A stretch of DNA of 58,264 nt from the NCBI GenBank assembly GCA_020438215.1, contig JAGQUX010000017.1, positions 1-58,264 of the forward strand. Direction: 5' to 3'. The position numbers and the translations under genes were made by a program. Within the stretch, counting starts at the first letter, position 1, and each line of letters opens with the position of its first letter. The notes under the pieces are model-generated. The model saw only the letters and a program-made list of their open reading frames with translations. It made no database searches and had not been told where the DNA came from. This DNA is from Armatimonadota bacterium. Its GTDB lineage: Bacteria; Armatimonadota; Fimbriimonadia; Fimbriimonadales; Fimbriimonadaceae. Shown one piece after another: positions 41,941-49,784 of the stretch.

Positions 41941-42417
41941 TCACCAGAATTTTGGGAGGCGGTTGAACGGTTTAATCTCTGCTGTGTCGAGAAGTACTTG
42001 ATATACGTCACCGGATATTGTCTTGACTTCACGAAGCTCGAAATCAAAAATGGGAAATGGTAGATGCCCTCTCATCACCACCCAGTTCATGAACTTAATG
42101 CGCTGTGACGCCTCAATCAGCGATATGGGGGAATCTGAGTCTTTTGCAAGCTCGATATTCTTGCGCGCGTCCGAAATGACCTTAGCCGCAACGGCATGTT
42201 TTATGGCGATGATCGCTATCACCACCGTAAAGACTACGAGAAAGGGAAAAGAGAAACGAATTGCTCGGAAAACGATATAAAAGAAGAAAGGCGCCCAAAG
42301 CGCAGTGAACAGATTGAGATAGAAATTCACCATCACTTTCGTCCGGTCAGTCAACATCTTCCGGACATCATCGCGAATTGGGGGCGGAGCTTCCACTGCA
42401 CCATCATTCTGCCTCAT
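41941..42417 (-). CDS. Small membrane protein B of a tandem pair
   Basis: 158 residues from ATG 42417; ATG 42438 would add seven residues and touch the divergent translin gene. Two hydrophobic helices (LFTALWAPFFFYIVF, FPFLVVFTVVIAIIAI) precede a soluble tail with RGHLPFPIFDFELREVKTISGDVYQVLL. It is similar in plan to the downstream gene. It is head-to-head with the translin gene, sharing the CATATG start region. Function unknown. Confidence 0.6.
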   Translation of the reverse strand: MRQNDGAVEAPPPIRDDVRKMLTDRTKVMVNFYLNLFTALWAPFFFYIVFRAIRFSFPFLVVFTVVIAIIAIKHAVAAKVISDARKNIELAKDSDSPISLIEASQRIKFMNWVVMRGHLPFPIFDFELREVKTISGDVYQVLLDTAEIKPFNRLPKFW

Positions 42418-42438
42418 TCCGGCTAAACTGAGCCACAT

Positions 42439-43053
42439 ATGAGTTGGGATTCTGTGATTCAAAGCATCAAGCCGGAGATGGAGAGCCGCCACGCGGCAAG
42501 GGAAGCCGCCCTGAAAGCCAATCGGGAGATCATTCAGATCTGCTCGCGTTCCATCAAGAACGTCCACCGACGCGATTACGATGCCGCGAAGAGTCTGCTC
42601 GACCAGGCGCGAGAACTTGCCTCCAACGCCCGAAAAGCCACTGACGATCATCCTGAGATCAAATATGCCGGATATCTGCAAGATGCAGAAAAAGAACTTG
42701 TTGAGGCGGCAGGATGTATTGCTCTGGCACTGGGAGAACAGCCCCCAACTGCGGATGACTTAGGCGTCGGCCCAACGAGCTATCTGAACGGTATGGGCGA
42801 ATGCGCCTCCGAGATGCGGCGCACTGTCCTTGACCTGATGCGTGAAGGGAACTTCGCCGATGCCGAGCGTATCCACAAGCTGATGGAGGCGATCTACGAC
42901 GATCTCACCGAGTTTGATTTTCCTGATGGCCTGACTGGTGGCCTTCGCAGAACGTGTGATGCGCTTCGCGCCGTCATCGAGCGCACCCGAAGTGATCTCA
43001 CTTTGACCAAAATTCAACGAGATTTGATGGATACGCTGAATTCGCAGGGCTAG
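42439..43053 (+). CDS. Translin-family protein
   Basis: 204 residues, almost all helical. The C-terminal block FDFPDGLTGGLRRTCDALRAVIERTRSDLT is the translin/Trax signature (DFP..LTGGLRRK.D..R...E.TR.DL). Mid-protein acidic residues in GMGECASEMRR (Glu121, Glu125) sit where Trax-type RNases bind metal. Eukaryotic translin-Trax (C3PO) and archaeal Trax-like proteins are RNA-binding or RNA-cleaving assemblies; bacterial members are rare. TAAACT ends 9 bases before the ATG and there is no Shine-Dalgarno sequence. It is divergent from two small membrane proteins. Confidence 0.82.
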   Translation: MSWDSVIQSIKPEMESRHAAREAALKANREIIQICSRSIKNVHRRDYDAAKSLLDQARELASNARKATDDHPEIKYAGYLQDAEKELVEAAGCIALALGEQPPTADDLGVGPTSYLNGMGECASEMRRTVLDLMREGNFADAERIHKLMEAIYDDLTEFDFPDGLTGGLRRTCDALRAVIERTRSDLTLTKIQRDLMDTLNSQG

Positions 43054-43066
43054 AGTCCGAATAATC

Positions 43067-43086
43067 TATACAAAAAAGTGTATATT
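43067..43086 (+). promoter_or_regulatory. Palindromic operator overlapping a -10 element
   Basis: TATACA (43067-43072) and TGTATA (43079-43084) form a perfect inverted repeat with a 6-base spacer. The right arm overlaps TATATT (43081-43086), 7 bases before ATG 43094. A repressor site is likely; the half-sites resemble the GTATAG operator upstream of the VOC gene. Confidence 0.55.
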
Positions 43087-43093
43087 GATTCGC

Positions 43094-43471
43094 ATGTCGG
43101 ATTGCCCGCTGTCGCAACGTCCCGCACACCTCGGCCCAGTAGAAGAAGCTGGCTTTGTCGCTATCAACACGATTCACTGCGAAAACCACTACCGCGAACG
43201 GTTTGAATGTCTTTTCTGTTCGCGGGCAAAGATGATTGATAGCATGCCCGGGTTCATTGGCATGTCGGTGCTGAAAGATGAAGACCCAAAGGGTGCTTAT
43301 CTGGTTATCAGCTATTGGAAGGACAAAGAGTGCTTTGAGGCATGGGTGGGGTCACCCGAGTTCTATGAAGGGCACAAACGAGCTTTTGCTGATTTGAAAG
43401 CGGCCAAGCAACGCGGTGAAGAGCCGCCGATGAAGAGCGACTTCCGCACCTACGACATCATGACTCGCTAA
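43094..43471 (+). CDS. ABM-domain (IsdG/HmoB-like) haem-degrading monooxygenase candidate
   Basis: 125 residues. The N-terminal Cys/Pro-rich segment is followed by an antibiotic-biosynthesis-monooxygenase fold: FVAINTIHCENHYRERFECLF, MPGFIGMSVLKDEDPKGAYLVISYWKDKECFEAWVGSPEFYEGHKRAF. The Asn, Trp and His of IsdG-type haem monooxygenases have counterparts (N of INTI, W of SYW, H of GHKRAF). Haem cleavage with iron release is the likely reaction, though other ABM activities are possible. A palindrome overlaps its promoter, so it is probably repressed under some condition. A strong terminator follows. Confidence 0.8.
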   Translation: MSDCPLSQRPAHLGPVEEAGFVAINTIHCENHYRERFECLFCSRAKMIDSMPGFIGMSVLKDEDPKGAYLVISYWKDKECFEAWVGSPEFYEGHKRAFADLKAAKQRGEEPPMKSDFRTYDIMTR

Positions 43472-43473
43472 AT

Positions 43474-43511
43474 AAAAATCCCCGAAGATACAGAGCCTTC
43501 GGGGATTTTTT
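43474..43511. terminator. Bidirectional intrinsic terminator
   Basis: AAAAATCCCCGAAG and CTTCGGGGATTTTT are 14-base perfect complements around a 9-base loop, with A- and T-runs at the outer ends. It separates the convergent ABM and cytochrome genes and should stop transcription from both sides. Confidence 0.92.
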
Positions 43512-43516
43512 GTGCC

Positions 43517-44821
43517 TCACTTTACGACGCTGTAGGCCGCAACCAGGAGCATCATTTCGTCGGTGGTTTCCTCACCCCATCGCACATCAACGGGAGGATT
43601 ATGCGGCTGGAAAGGATTGTCTTTGGAGTTATCAAAGCTGGCTTCGACTATCAGCTCTGTTCCGCGCGGAAGAACCATTGGCTTCTTGAGTGTGTAGACC
43701 AGTTGCCAGTTGAAGTCCCAATCTTGAACATCAACCAACTTGATCTTTTTGCCGTCCGGGAGCACCGCCCATGCCGTCATGGAACGGCCTAGCAAGTGCA
43801 TATGCGGCATCACGTTATAGATCTCAATGGCCGCAGGAAGCTTGAACCGCTGAGTGAACTTTGCATTAGAATCTCCCGCTTTGATATTGATAAGAGGGTT
43901 GGCAATCCAGGCAATATCCACTTTCTTTTCGGCTTTCTCGGATTTGTTGTAATAGAAAGCGATCTGCGTGCGATCTTTTTCGACCTTGCCTGATTTGTTG
44001 TAGTGAATTTGCAGGACGATATCCGTGCCCGGCTCCAGCAAGAAGCCGGCATCATCAGGGAGCTTAGAGGCGGCAACACCTGGCGCCCAACCTCCCATTG
44101 ATCCATCCGGCATGAAACCGACACCGCCACCTGTGGTGAGATAGCCCGCTCTCTTGTCACCACGATTTCCGTTGATGAGCTTCTCGGTGCGGCCCTTTTT
44201 GTCGGTGAAGGCAATCACGTGGTGAACAACGGTCTTGTTGCCCGGCTTAACATCCATCGCTTGAACCCAAACCGGTTCTTTGATGTCGGGCTTGATGACA
44301 AAATTCCAATACTCGTCTTGACCTTCCGGCCCGAGTTCGAATTCGTACGGCATCTGAACAAGCAAATCCGGCTTGCCGAGCGCCCAGTCTTTTCCAAATG
44401 TTGGGGGAGCAGGTTCCTTGGATTTATCACCGCGAGGAGCCCCTGCCTCGTCCCATGCCTTGAGCATCTTGCGCTGTTCATCGCTCAAGCCAAAGTTATC
44501 CTTGTATTCAACATCTGCGGGCTCGGCTTTCCAAGGCGGCATCTGTCCTGATTCGGTGACCTGCGCCATCATTGCTGACCATTTCTTTGCATTTTCGTAG
44601 CCGATCAAGCTGAACGGAGCGACCTCGCCCGGGCGATGGCACTGCACACAGTGATTATTGAGGAGTGGCGCAATATCCTCGGCGTAGGTGAACTTCTTTT
44701 GGAGTGTTGGCTTCAGCTCTGGACTGGGTGCGGGCTTGGGGTTCAGCGCAGATGCCCCCCAGACAAATGCGATGGCCAGAGGTGGAAAGGCTAAGACGGC
44801 TTTGTTTTGCAGATGTTTCAT
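43517..44821 (-). CDS. Cytochrome c fused to a PHM-type copper monooxygenase domain
   Basis: 434 residues: signal/anchor (about 1-26), a cytochrome c-like unit with CVQCH (58-62), then a type II copper ascorbate-dependent monooxygenase fold. All the PHM copper ligands have counterparts: His200-His201 (TVVHHVIAF), His273 (LQIHYN), His340/His342 (MPHMHLLG) and Met423 (TDEMML). The domain therefore looks active and may hydroxylate an organic substrate, with the haem feeding electrons. It faces the periplasm. The gene is divergent from an SDR gene and ends at a strong terminator. The substrate is unknown. Confidence 0.85.
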   Translation of the reverse strand: MKHLQNKAVLAFPPLAIAFVWGASALNPKPAPSPELKPTLQKKFTYAEDIAPLLNNHCVQCHRPGEVAPFSLIGYENAKKWSAMMAQVTESGQMPPWKAEPADVEYKDNFGLSDEQRKMLKAWDEAGAPRGDKSKEPAPPTFGKDWALGKPDLLVQMPYEFELGPEGQDEYWNFVIKPDIKEPVWVQAMDVKPGNKTVVHHVIAFTDKKGRTEKLINGNRGDKRAGYLTTGGGVGFMPDGSMGGWAPGVAASKLPDDAGFLLEPGTDIVLQIHYNKSGKVEKDRTQIAFYYNKSEKAEKKVDIAWIANPLINIKAGDSNAKFTQRFKLPAAIEIYNVMPHMHLLGRSMTAWAVLPDGKKIKLVDVQDWDFNWQLVYTLKKPMVLPRGTELIVEASFDNSKDNPFQPHNPPVDVRWGEETTDEMMLLVAAYSVVK

Positions 44822-44887
44822 GAATCAGCTCAGGTTGTATAAGGATATCCCTGTAGAGACGTACGTGTATGTGTCACAGTTGGGTTC

Positions 44888-45631
44888 ATGAATGCGAAAA
44901 GAGTCCTTGTGACGGGGGCATCGCGAGGAATTGGGCGTGCTACCGCCCTCCGATTAGCCAAAGCGGGATGGCAAGTTGCCGTGCACTATGTCCGCGACGA
45001 GGAATCGGCGAAGTCACTGATGGATGCGCTCGGCGAAGCAGGTGCCGGATGTTATCAGTGCGATATGAGCGATCCCGGACAGATGAAATCCCTTTTTGCA
45101 CAGGTCACAAAGGACGCCCCTCTTCACGCTCTTGTGAACAACGCCGGGATCTATCGCCAACTTGATTTTGCCGGAAGTTCTGACGCCGAATTCGATGCCA
45201 CCATGAATCAGATCATGGCGGTGAATTTTGAGAGCCCCGCACGTTTGATTCGACTTGCTTCTCAGCATTTTCTCGCCAATGACGGAGGCAAAGTCGTGAA
45301 CGTTTGTAGCCGCGTTGCTCATCGCGGGGAAGCGAATGCCGCATTCTATTCCGCGAGCAAGTCCGCGCTTTTGAACTTAACGCGCGCCCTCTCCGTTGAA
45401 CATGCAAAGGCGGGCATCCAGCATTACGCCATCGCTCCGGGATGGGTGGATACGGCAATGGCGCGTGATGGAATGGATGATCGTTTGCCAGAGATTTTAG
45501 AGGGCATTCCGCTTGGGCGGATGGCATCTCCGGAAGACTGTGCGGGAGCGATCCAGTATCTCCTGAGCGATGAAGCCGTCTATCTGAGTGGGATTGTGAT
45601 TGATATCAATGGAGCGAGCTATTTGAGATGA
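44888..45631 (+). CDS. SDR-family oxidoreductase (FabG-like)
   Basis: 247 residues with the classical SDR layout: VLVTGASRGIGRATALRLA (NAD(P) motif), LVNNAGIYR (NNAG), the catalytic Ser in VNVCSRVAHRG and the YSASKSALLN Tyr-x3-Lys. The ending GAIQYLLSDEAVYLSGIVIDINGA fits the family. The substrate could be a 3-oxoacyl group or another ketone; the call cannot go further. It overlaps the M16 peptidase gene by 4 bases, so the three downstream genes probably form one unit. Confidence 0.88.
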   Translation: MNAKRVLVTGASRGIGRATALRLAKAGWQVAVHYVRDEESAKSLMDALGEAGAGCYQCDMSDPGQMKSLFAQVTKDAPLHALVNNAGIYRQLDFAGSSDAEFDATMNQIMAVNFESPARLIRLASQHFLANDGGKVVNVCSRVAHRGEANAAFYSASKSALLNLTRALSVEHAKAGIQHYAIAPGWVDTAMARDGMDDRLPEILEGIPLGRMASPEDCAGAIQYLLSDEAVYLSGIVIDINGASYLR

Positions 45632-46791
45632 TTTTGACTTCTGCGATCCTAGCCTGCCAGATTTTGACTCTGCACCAAGATGCCGAGTTTCCTCAGCAAA
45701 GGCAGGTTCTGCCGAACGGGGCCGTCACATTTGTCGAGGCGGGCGAACCCAACGGCATTTTCTCCGCCGCGATCCACTTTGGGAGTGCCAACGTGAGCGC
45801 AGAAGATCGCGCGGCAGGCGCCCCCCACCTTTGGGAGCACATCGCCGCAAAGGGGCCAGACAAAACCCTCGACATGCAACTCGAATCGGCGGGGTTTGTC
45901 CTCCGAGCAACCACAGATCGCGATGGCACAACCATGAGCATAGTAGGCCCGAAAAGGACTTGGCAACTTGGGGTTTCCGCAATGCTGACGCTCTTGAATC
46001 CAGTCTCCACAAGCCAAGCGGAAATTGATACGGAAGCCAAGATTTTGAAGCAAGAATCTCTGCTTCTCTCCAAATCGTGGGGGATGGAATCCGCCGCATG
46101 GGGAGCCCTGTTTGGCCCGCAAGATGCCGACCCATTTGGTCAGCTAGAGGCAATGGCGAAGTTCACGCCTGAGCAAATGGAGTTGGTTCATCAACAGATG
46201 ACAAACCCCGAAGCGATCTCTGTTTCCGTAGTCGGCGATATCCCCGTGAATGTCGTCAATGCCATGCTGGGTGACACGCTCGGCAAGCTCGGAAAATCCC
46301 CTGCGGTAACGCCTTCACGTAAGCCAGTACAACCCCCTGGAACAGTACGAGGAAAAGGGCGCGGTCTGATGTGGGCGATCCCGGTCAGTAGCCTGGCCTC
46401 CACCAAGACTTTTGCTTCCATCGGGCTGGGAGTTGCTTTCGCTTCGGAGTACCCGGTGAGTGTCAATTATCAGCCGAGCGCATTGCCCGGTTTTGTTCTG
46501 ATCAGTTCGGAAGAATCAGGCGTCATGGACAAGCTCTTTCAGCTTGATCCCGAAAAGTTCGCGCCGTTTGTGGGGCGAGCCCAGCTCGCAGCTCGTGCAT
46601 ATGTTCGCGGACTCAGATCCAATCTGAGAACTTACACAGAGCTCAACGCCCGCATGATGCGGATGAATCGCGCTTGGGAATACGATCAACTCGTCGCGAT
46701 CGCGAACCAAGTCTCGGCAAGCGATGTTTTGGAAGCGTATCAAGCCATGAATGGCGAAGAAATGATGATTGTGGAAGGAGGATTGAACTAA
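45628..46791 (+). CDS. M16-family zinc peptidase, active-type member
   Basis: 387 residues. A short leader (MILTSAILACQIL) is followed by an M16 fold with the inverted zinc motif HLWEH (67-71) in GAPHLWEHIAAKG, and a downstream Glu (KQE, Glu143) in the expected third-ligand position. M16 peptidases degrade or process peptides, and small bacterial ones often work as pairs. The next gene begins with a TAATG overlap and lacks the zinc motif, so the two probably make a heterodimer. Confidence 0.8.
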   Translation: MILTSAILACQILTLHQDAEFPQQRQVLPNGAVTFVEAGEPNGIFSAAIHFGSANVSAEDRAAGAPHLWEHIAAKGPDKTLDMQLESAGFVLRATTDRDGTTMSIVGPKRTWQLGVSAMLTLLNPVSTSQAEIDTEAKILKQESLLLSKSWGMESAAWGALFGPQDADPFGQLEAMAKFTPEQMELVHQQMTNPEAISVSVVGDIPVNVVNAMLGDTLGKLGKSPAVTPSRKPVQPPGTVRGKGRGLMWAIPVSSLASTKTFASIGLGVAFASEYPVSVNYQPSALPGFVLISSEESGVMDKLFQLDPEKFAPFVGRAQLAARAYVRGLRSNLRTYTELNARMMRMNRAWEYDQLVAIANQVSASDVLEAYQAMNGEEMMIVEGGLN

Positions 46792-47999
46792 TGGTTGGCG
46801 CACTTGCCGCAATGGTCGCGATTCAAGGTCAAAGCCAGACTCCATTTCCGGTGTTTGAACTCCCTGATCCGATGGCGACAAATATTGTTTTCCAAGTCAT
46901 CATGAAAACCCCACCCCTGATGCGAAATGAGCACGCAGATTGGGTGGTTATGGCGAACTCAGTTCTTGATGGCGTGGAGGACTTCAGCGACACTCGCATC
47001 CGAGAGCTCACCCGGAACTCTGGCCTCGCACCTCGCGTGATCGTGATGAACGACCACGTTCGGATTGTGTATGCAGTGACAGCGGATCAACTCGCCCAGG
47101 GAAGCAAGCTCGCCACCATGATCCTCAGCAATCCTAAACTCCGCCAGGATTCGGTGACGAACGCAGTTTCTAAGCTTATGGAGCCAGTCAGCGATCCATT
47201 CATTGCTGCAGTGCTTCCTCAGATTTATGATTTAAGCAAAGTGAACGAACAATCAGTTCAGCGGACGTTTGCAACTCGGTTTGACCCCAAGAACTCCATT
47301 GTTGTTGTTGGTGGAGCAGTCACGCCTGGCCTCGCCGCACAGGAAATGGCCCGCTGGACAAGGGTTTGGGAGCCGAAGAAGGTCATCCCACCCGTCGCAG
47401 CACGTATCGAGCCACCAGCCCCGCTTCTTCGATCCCGTATCGGAGTATCTAGCTTTGAATTCCGTGGGAAGGCATTCACTCCCGCAACTCCGTTTAGCGG
47501 TTCAATGTTCCTCGCTACCATCGCTCTTGGGATGGGCAAGGGCTCGACGCTCTGGCGCGTGGTTCGTCAGGATATGGGCCTCAGCTATGTTCAAGAAGGC
47601 TTACTTTGGCCAACGGTGGATGGTTGGGTGCCGCGCTTCATCGTCCTGCGCGGAACGGAAGAGAGTGAAGTGGAACTCTTCGCCAAAATGCGCGAAAAGA
47701 TTATCGCCGATATCGATTCTTGGGATGAATCTCATCTGATTCGTGCTCAGGCGCTCGCCAAAGCCAGCCTGGAACGGGGAAGTGACCTCTCGCCATTCTG
47801 GATAGCCCCTGATGAGCCGATTCAACCATCGTTGGAAGATCGATGCGCGTGGGTTGGCCTCTTAGAGCTGACAAAAACCGGTTCCGTCGGCATGAAGACG
47901 CTCTCCTCTGCGCTCGAAAACGTTGATTTGGAGACAGTAAAAGATCAAGCCAAGAAGATGATTGAATCCGCCGAAGGCGTCTACATCAACGGTCGATAA
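46791..47999 (+). CDS. M16-like partner subunit without zinc motif
   Basis: 402 residues from ATG 46791, the TAATG coupling with the preceding stop; a longer ORF from 46674 is an overlap artefact. A leader (MVGALAAMVAIQGQSQ) precedes an M16-type beta-alpha fold: TPFSGSMFLATIALGMGKGSTLWRVVRQDMGLSY matches the C-terminal M16 pattern GxGxSSRLxxxLRExxGLAY. There is no HxxEH motif, so it is the non-catalytic partner of the preceding gene. Confidence 0.75.
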   Translation: MVGALAAMVAIQGQSQTPFPVFELPDPMATNIVFQVIMKTPPLMRNEHADWVVMANSVLDGVEDFSDTRIRELTRNSGLAPRVIVMNDHVRIVYAVTADQLAQGSKLATMILSNPKLRQDSVTNAVSKLMEPVSDPFIAAVLPQIYDLSKVNEQSVQRTFATRFDPKNSIVVVGGAVTPGLAAQEMARWTRVWEPKKVIPPVAARIEPPAPLLRSRIGVSSFEFRGKAFTPATPFSGSMFLATIALGMGKGSTLWRVVRQDMGLSYVQEGLLWPTVDGWVPRFIVLRGTEESEVELFAKMREKIIADIDSWDESHLIRAQALAKASLERGSDLSPFWIAPDEPIQPSLEDRCAWVGLLELTKTGSVGMKTLSSALENVDLETVKDQAKKMIESAEGVYINGR

Positions 48000-48006
48000 A
48001 AACCGC

Positions 48007-48894
48007 TCAGAGGTGAATTCCGAGGATGTCCAGAATCCGCTGGAGATCTTCATCGGAGTAGAACTCGAGCGTGAGTTTGCCACCGACTTCGGCTGGCTCC
48101 AGTTGAACTGGTGAGCCGAAGTACTCGCTCATTCCTGCAGCGAGAGCTTGCCAATTCGGATCAATCTCGCGCCCGGACGTTGTTCGCTTGGATTTTCCGC
48201 TGGTCGTTCCGGGGGTTCTGACATTATCCGAGCCACGGGCGTATTTTTCTGCTTCGCGGACACTCAGTCCATCCCGGACGATTTTCTCGAACAGTTCCGC
48301 CATTCGAACCGGGCTTTCCACCATCAAGAGCGCGCGGGCGTGACCCTCGCTAATGACTCCTTCCAAAACGGCGCCTTGAATAGACTTCGGCAATTTGAGC
48401 AGTCGAATCGTGTTGGCAATCGCCGCGCGAGATTTCCCAACCCGACGCGCGATTTGATCGTGGGTCATGTCAAATTCGTCGGCAAGCCGTTGGTATGCCA
48501 GTGCGCATTCAATCGCGGAGATGTCTTCGCGCTGGACGTTTTCGATCAGTGCGATTTCCAGCGAAACCTGTGCCGAAGCGGCGCGAATGACAACCGGAAC
48601 TTCCTTCAATCCAGCAAGTTTGGATGCCCGCAGACGACGTTCCCCAGCAATCAGTTCGTACTTTTTGTCGCCCGTAGGGCGCACGATGAGCGGCTGGAGG
48701 ACACCAAACTCCTTGATTGAGGCAGAAAGCTCTTCAAGCGCATCCTCATCGAACTGAACGCGAGGCTGACGCGTGTTGGCAATAATCGCATCCACCGGAA
48801 TCGTTGATTTCGGTGTTTCGGTCGTTTCTACAACAGCAACTTCGGCTTCTTCTCCGAGGAGTTGCGAGAGTCCTTTTCCTAACGCGCGGCGCAT
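48007..48894 (-). CDS. parB: Chromosome partitioning protein ParB
   Basis: 295 residues. The ParB/Spo0J N-terminal CTPase domain has QPRVQFDEDALEELSASIKEFGVLQPLIVRP and GERRLRASKLAG, with ENVQREDISAIECALAYQRL. A KorB-type helix-turn-helix follows (HDQIARRVGKSRAAIANTIRLLKLP), then a linker and a C-terminal dimerisation segment. It loads on parS sites and slides as a clamp. parB overlaps the end of parA by 16 bases. I saw no parS-like 16-mer by eye. Confidence 0.95.
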   Translation of the reverse strand: MRRALGKGLSQLLGEEAEVAVVETTETPKSTIPVDAIIANTRQPRVQFDEDALEELSASIKEFGVLQPLIVRPTGDKKYELIAGERRLRASKLAGLKEVPVVIRAASAQVSLEIALIENVQREDISAIECALAYQRLADEFDMTHDQIARRVGKSRAAIANTIRLLKLPKSIQGAVLEGVISEGHARALLMVESPVRMAELFEKIVRDGLSVREAEKYARGSDNVRTPGTTSGKSKRTTSGREIDPNWQALAAGMSEYFGSPVQLEPAEVGGKLTLEFYSDEDLQRILDILGIHL

Positions 48895-49670
48895 AGTTCC
48901 TTCAGTTCGTCCACAAATTCAAGATAAGCCTGTGCTCCCTTGGAATCAGGATACAGGGTAACGGCAGGTTCGCCAAATCCAGGGGCTTCACCCAATCGCA
49001 CATTACGAGGGATGTAGGCGGTTGCGACTTGCTCACCAAAATACTCCCGCACATCCGTTTCCACCTGGTGACTCAGCCGGTTACGATGATCCACCATGGT
49101 GAGTAGCACCTTTCGGATTTTCAGCTTCGGATTGATCCGGCGGCGAACGATCTCAATCGTCTTCATCAAGTGGCTGAGCCCTTCCAGTGCGTAAAACTCA
49201 CTCTGAAGCGGCACGATGATCTCATCACAAGCGGCGAGGATGTTGATCGTCAATAAGCCGAGGCTCGGTGGGGCATCAATGATGATCCAGTCGTATTTGC
49301 CTTTGATCGGCTCAAGGGCATCCTTGAGGATCATTTCCTTTCCAACTGCGTTGAGAAGCACTGGCTCGGCACCGGCGAGATCAAGCGTTGCTGGCACCAG
49401 ATCAAGGCCATCCACCTTGGTTCGCTTAATGACGCTCAATAGGGCGTCGGCACTGGGCTCGGCACTATCAACAAGATCGCTGAAGACATCGTAGAGCGTG
49501 CCATCCACCTTGGCTTTGTCCTGACCGATGCCAGTAGTAGCGTTGCCCTGCGGGTCGGCATCAATCAGCAGTACACGGTCACCGCGTAAGGCAAGTCCAG
49601 CCGCAACATTGACGGCGGTGGTGGTCTTGCCCACTCCTCCTTTTTGATTCACAACACCCAGAACGGTCAC
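48879..49670 (-). CDS. parA: Chromosome partitioning ATPase ParA
   Basis: 263 residues. The deviant Walker A is VNQKGGVGKTTTAVNVAAGLA; Walker A' DADPQGNATTG and the Walker B region WIIIDAPPSLGLLTIN follow. It is a Soj-type ATPase that binds nucleoid DNA as an ATP dimer and moves ParB-origin complexes. It forms an operon with parB, which overlaps it by 16 bases. The parA-parB order and size are those of chromosomal systems, not plasmid ones. Confidence 0.96.
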   Translation of the reverse strand: MTVLGVVNQKGGVGKTTTAVNVAAGLALRGDRVLLIDADPQGNATTGIGQDKAKVDGTLYDVFSDLVDSAEPSADALLSVIKRTKVDGLDLVPATLDLAGAEPVLLNAVGKEMILKDALEPIKGKYDWIIIDAPPSLGLLTINILAACDEIIVPLQSEFYALEGLSHLMKTIEIVRRRINPKLKIRKVLLTMVDHRNRLSHQVETDVREYFGEQVATAYIPRNVRLGEAPGFGEPAVTLYPDSKGAQAYLEFVDELKELCAAR

Positions 49671-49726
49671 AGGTTCATTATGCCTGTGATTGAGCCTATG
49701 CTAAGGGTCGATTTTGCAAAGAATAA

Positions 49727-49757
49727 CCGTGAGAACTTGCTGATCAAGCTCTCACGG
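49727..49757 (-). terminator. Intrinsic terminator after flagellin
   Basis: On the minus strand CCGTGAGAGCTTG pairs with CAAGTTCTCACGG (one mismatch) around a five-base loop, and is followed by a T-rich stretch (TTATTCTTT). It lies 28 bases after the flagellin stop. Confidence 0.75.
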
Positions 49758-49784
49758 TGGAAAGTGTGTGAAAAAGGCGAGCGA

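Noticed and set aside
42438-42681. N-terminal extension of small membrane protein B
   Set aside because: It lies wholly antisense to the translin coding region and has no start signal.
37669-44887. Search for an oriC (DnaA-box cluster, AT-rich stretch) near the composition change
   Set aside because: Gaps here are short, and no TTATCCACA-like cluster was seen by eye; an origin is not claimed as a feature.
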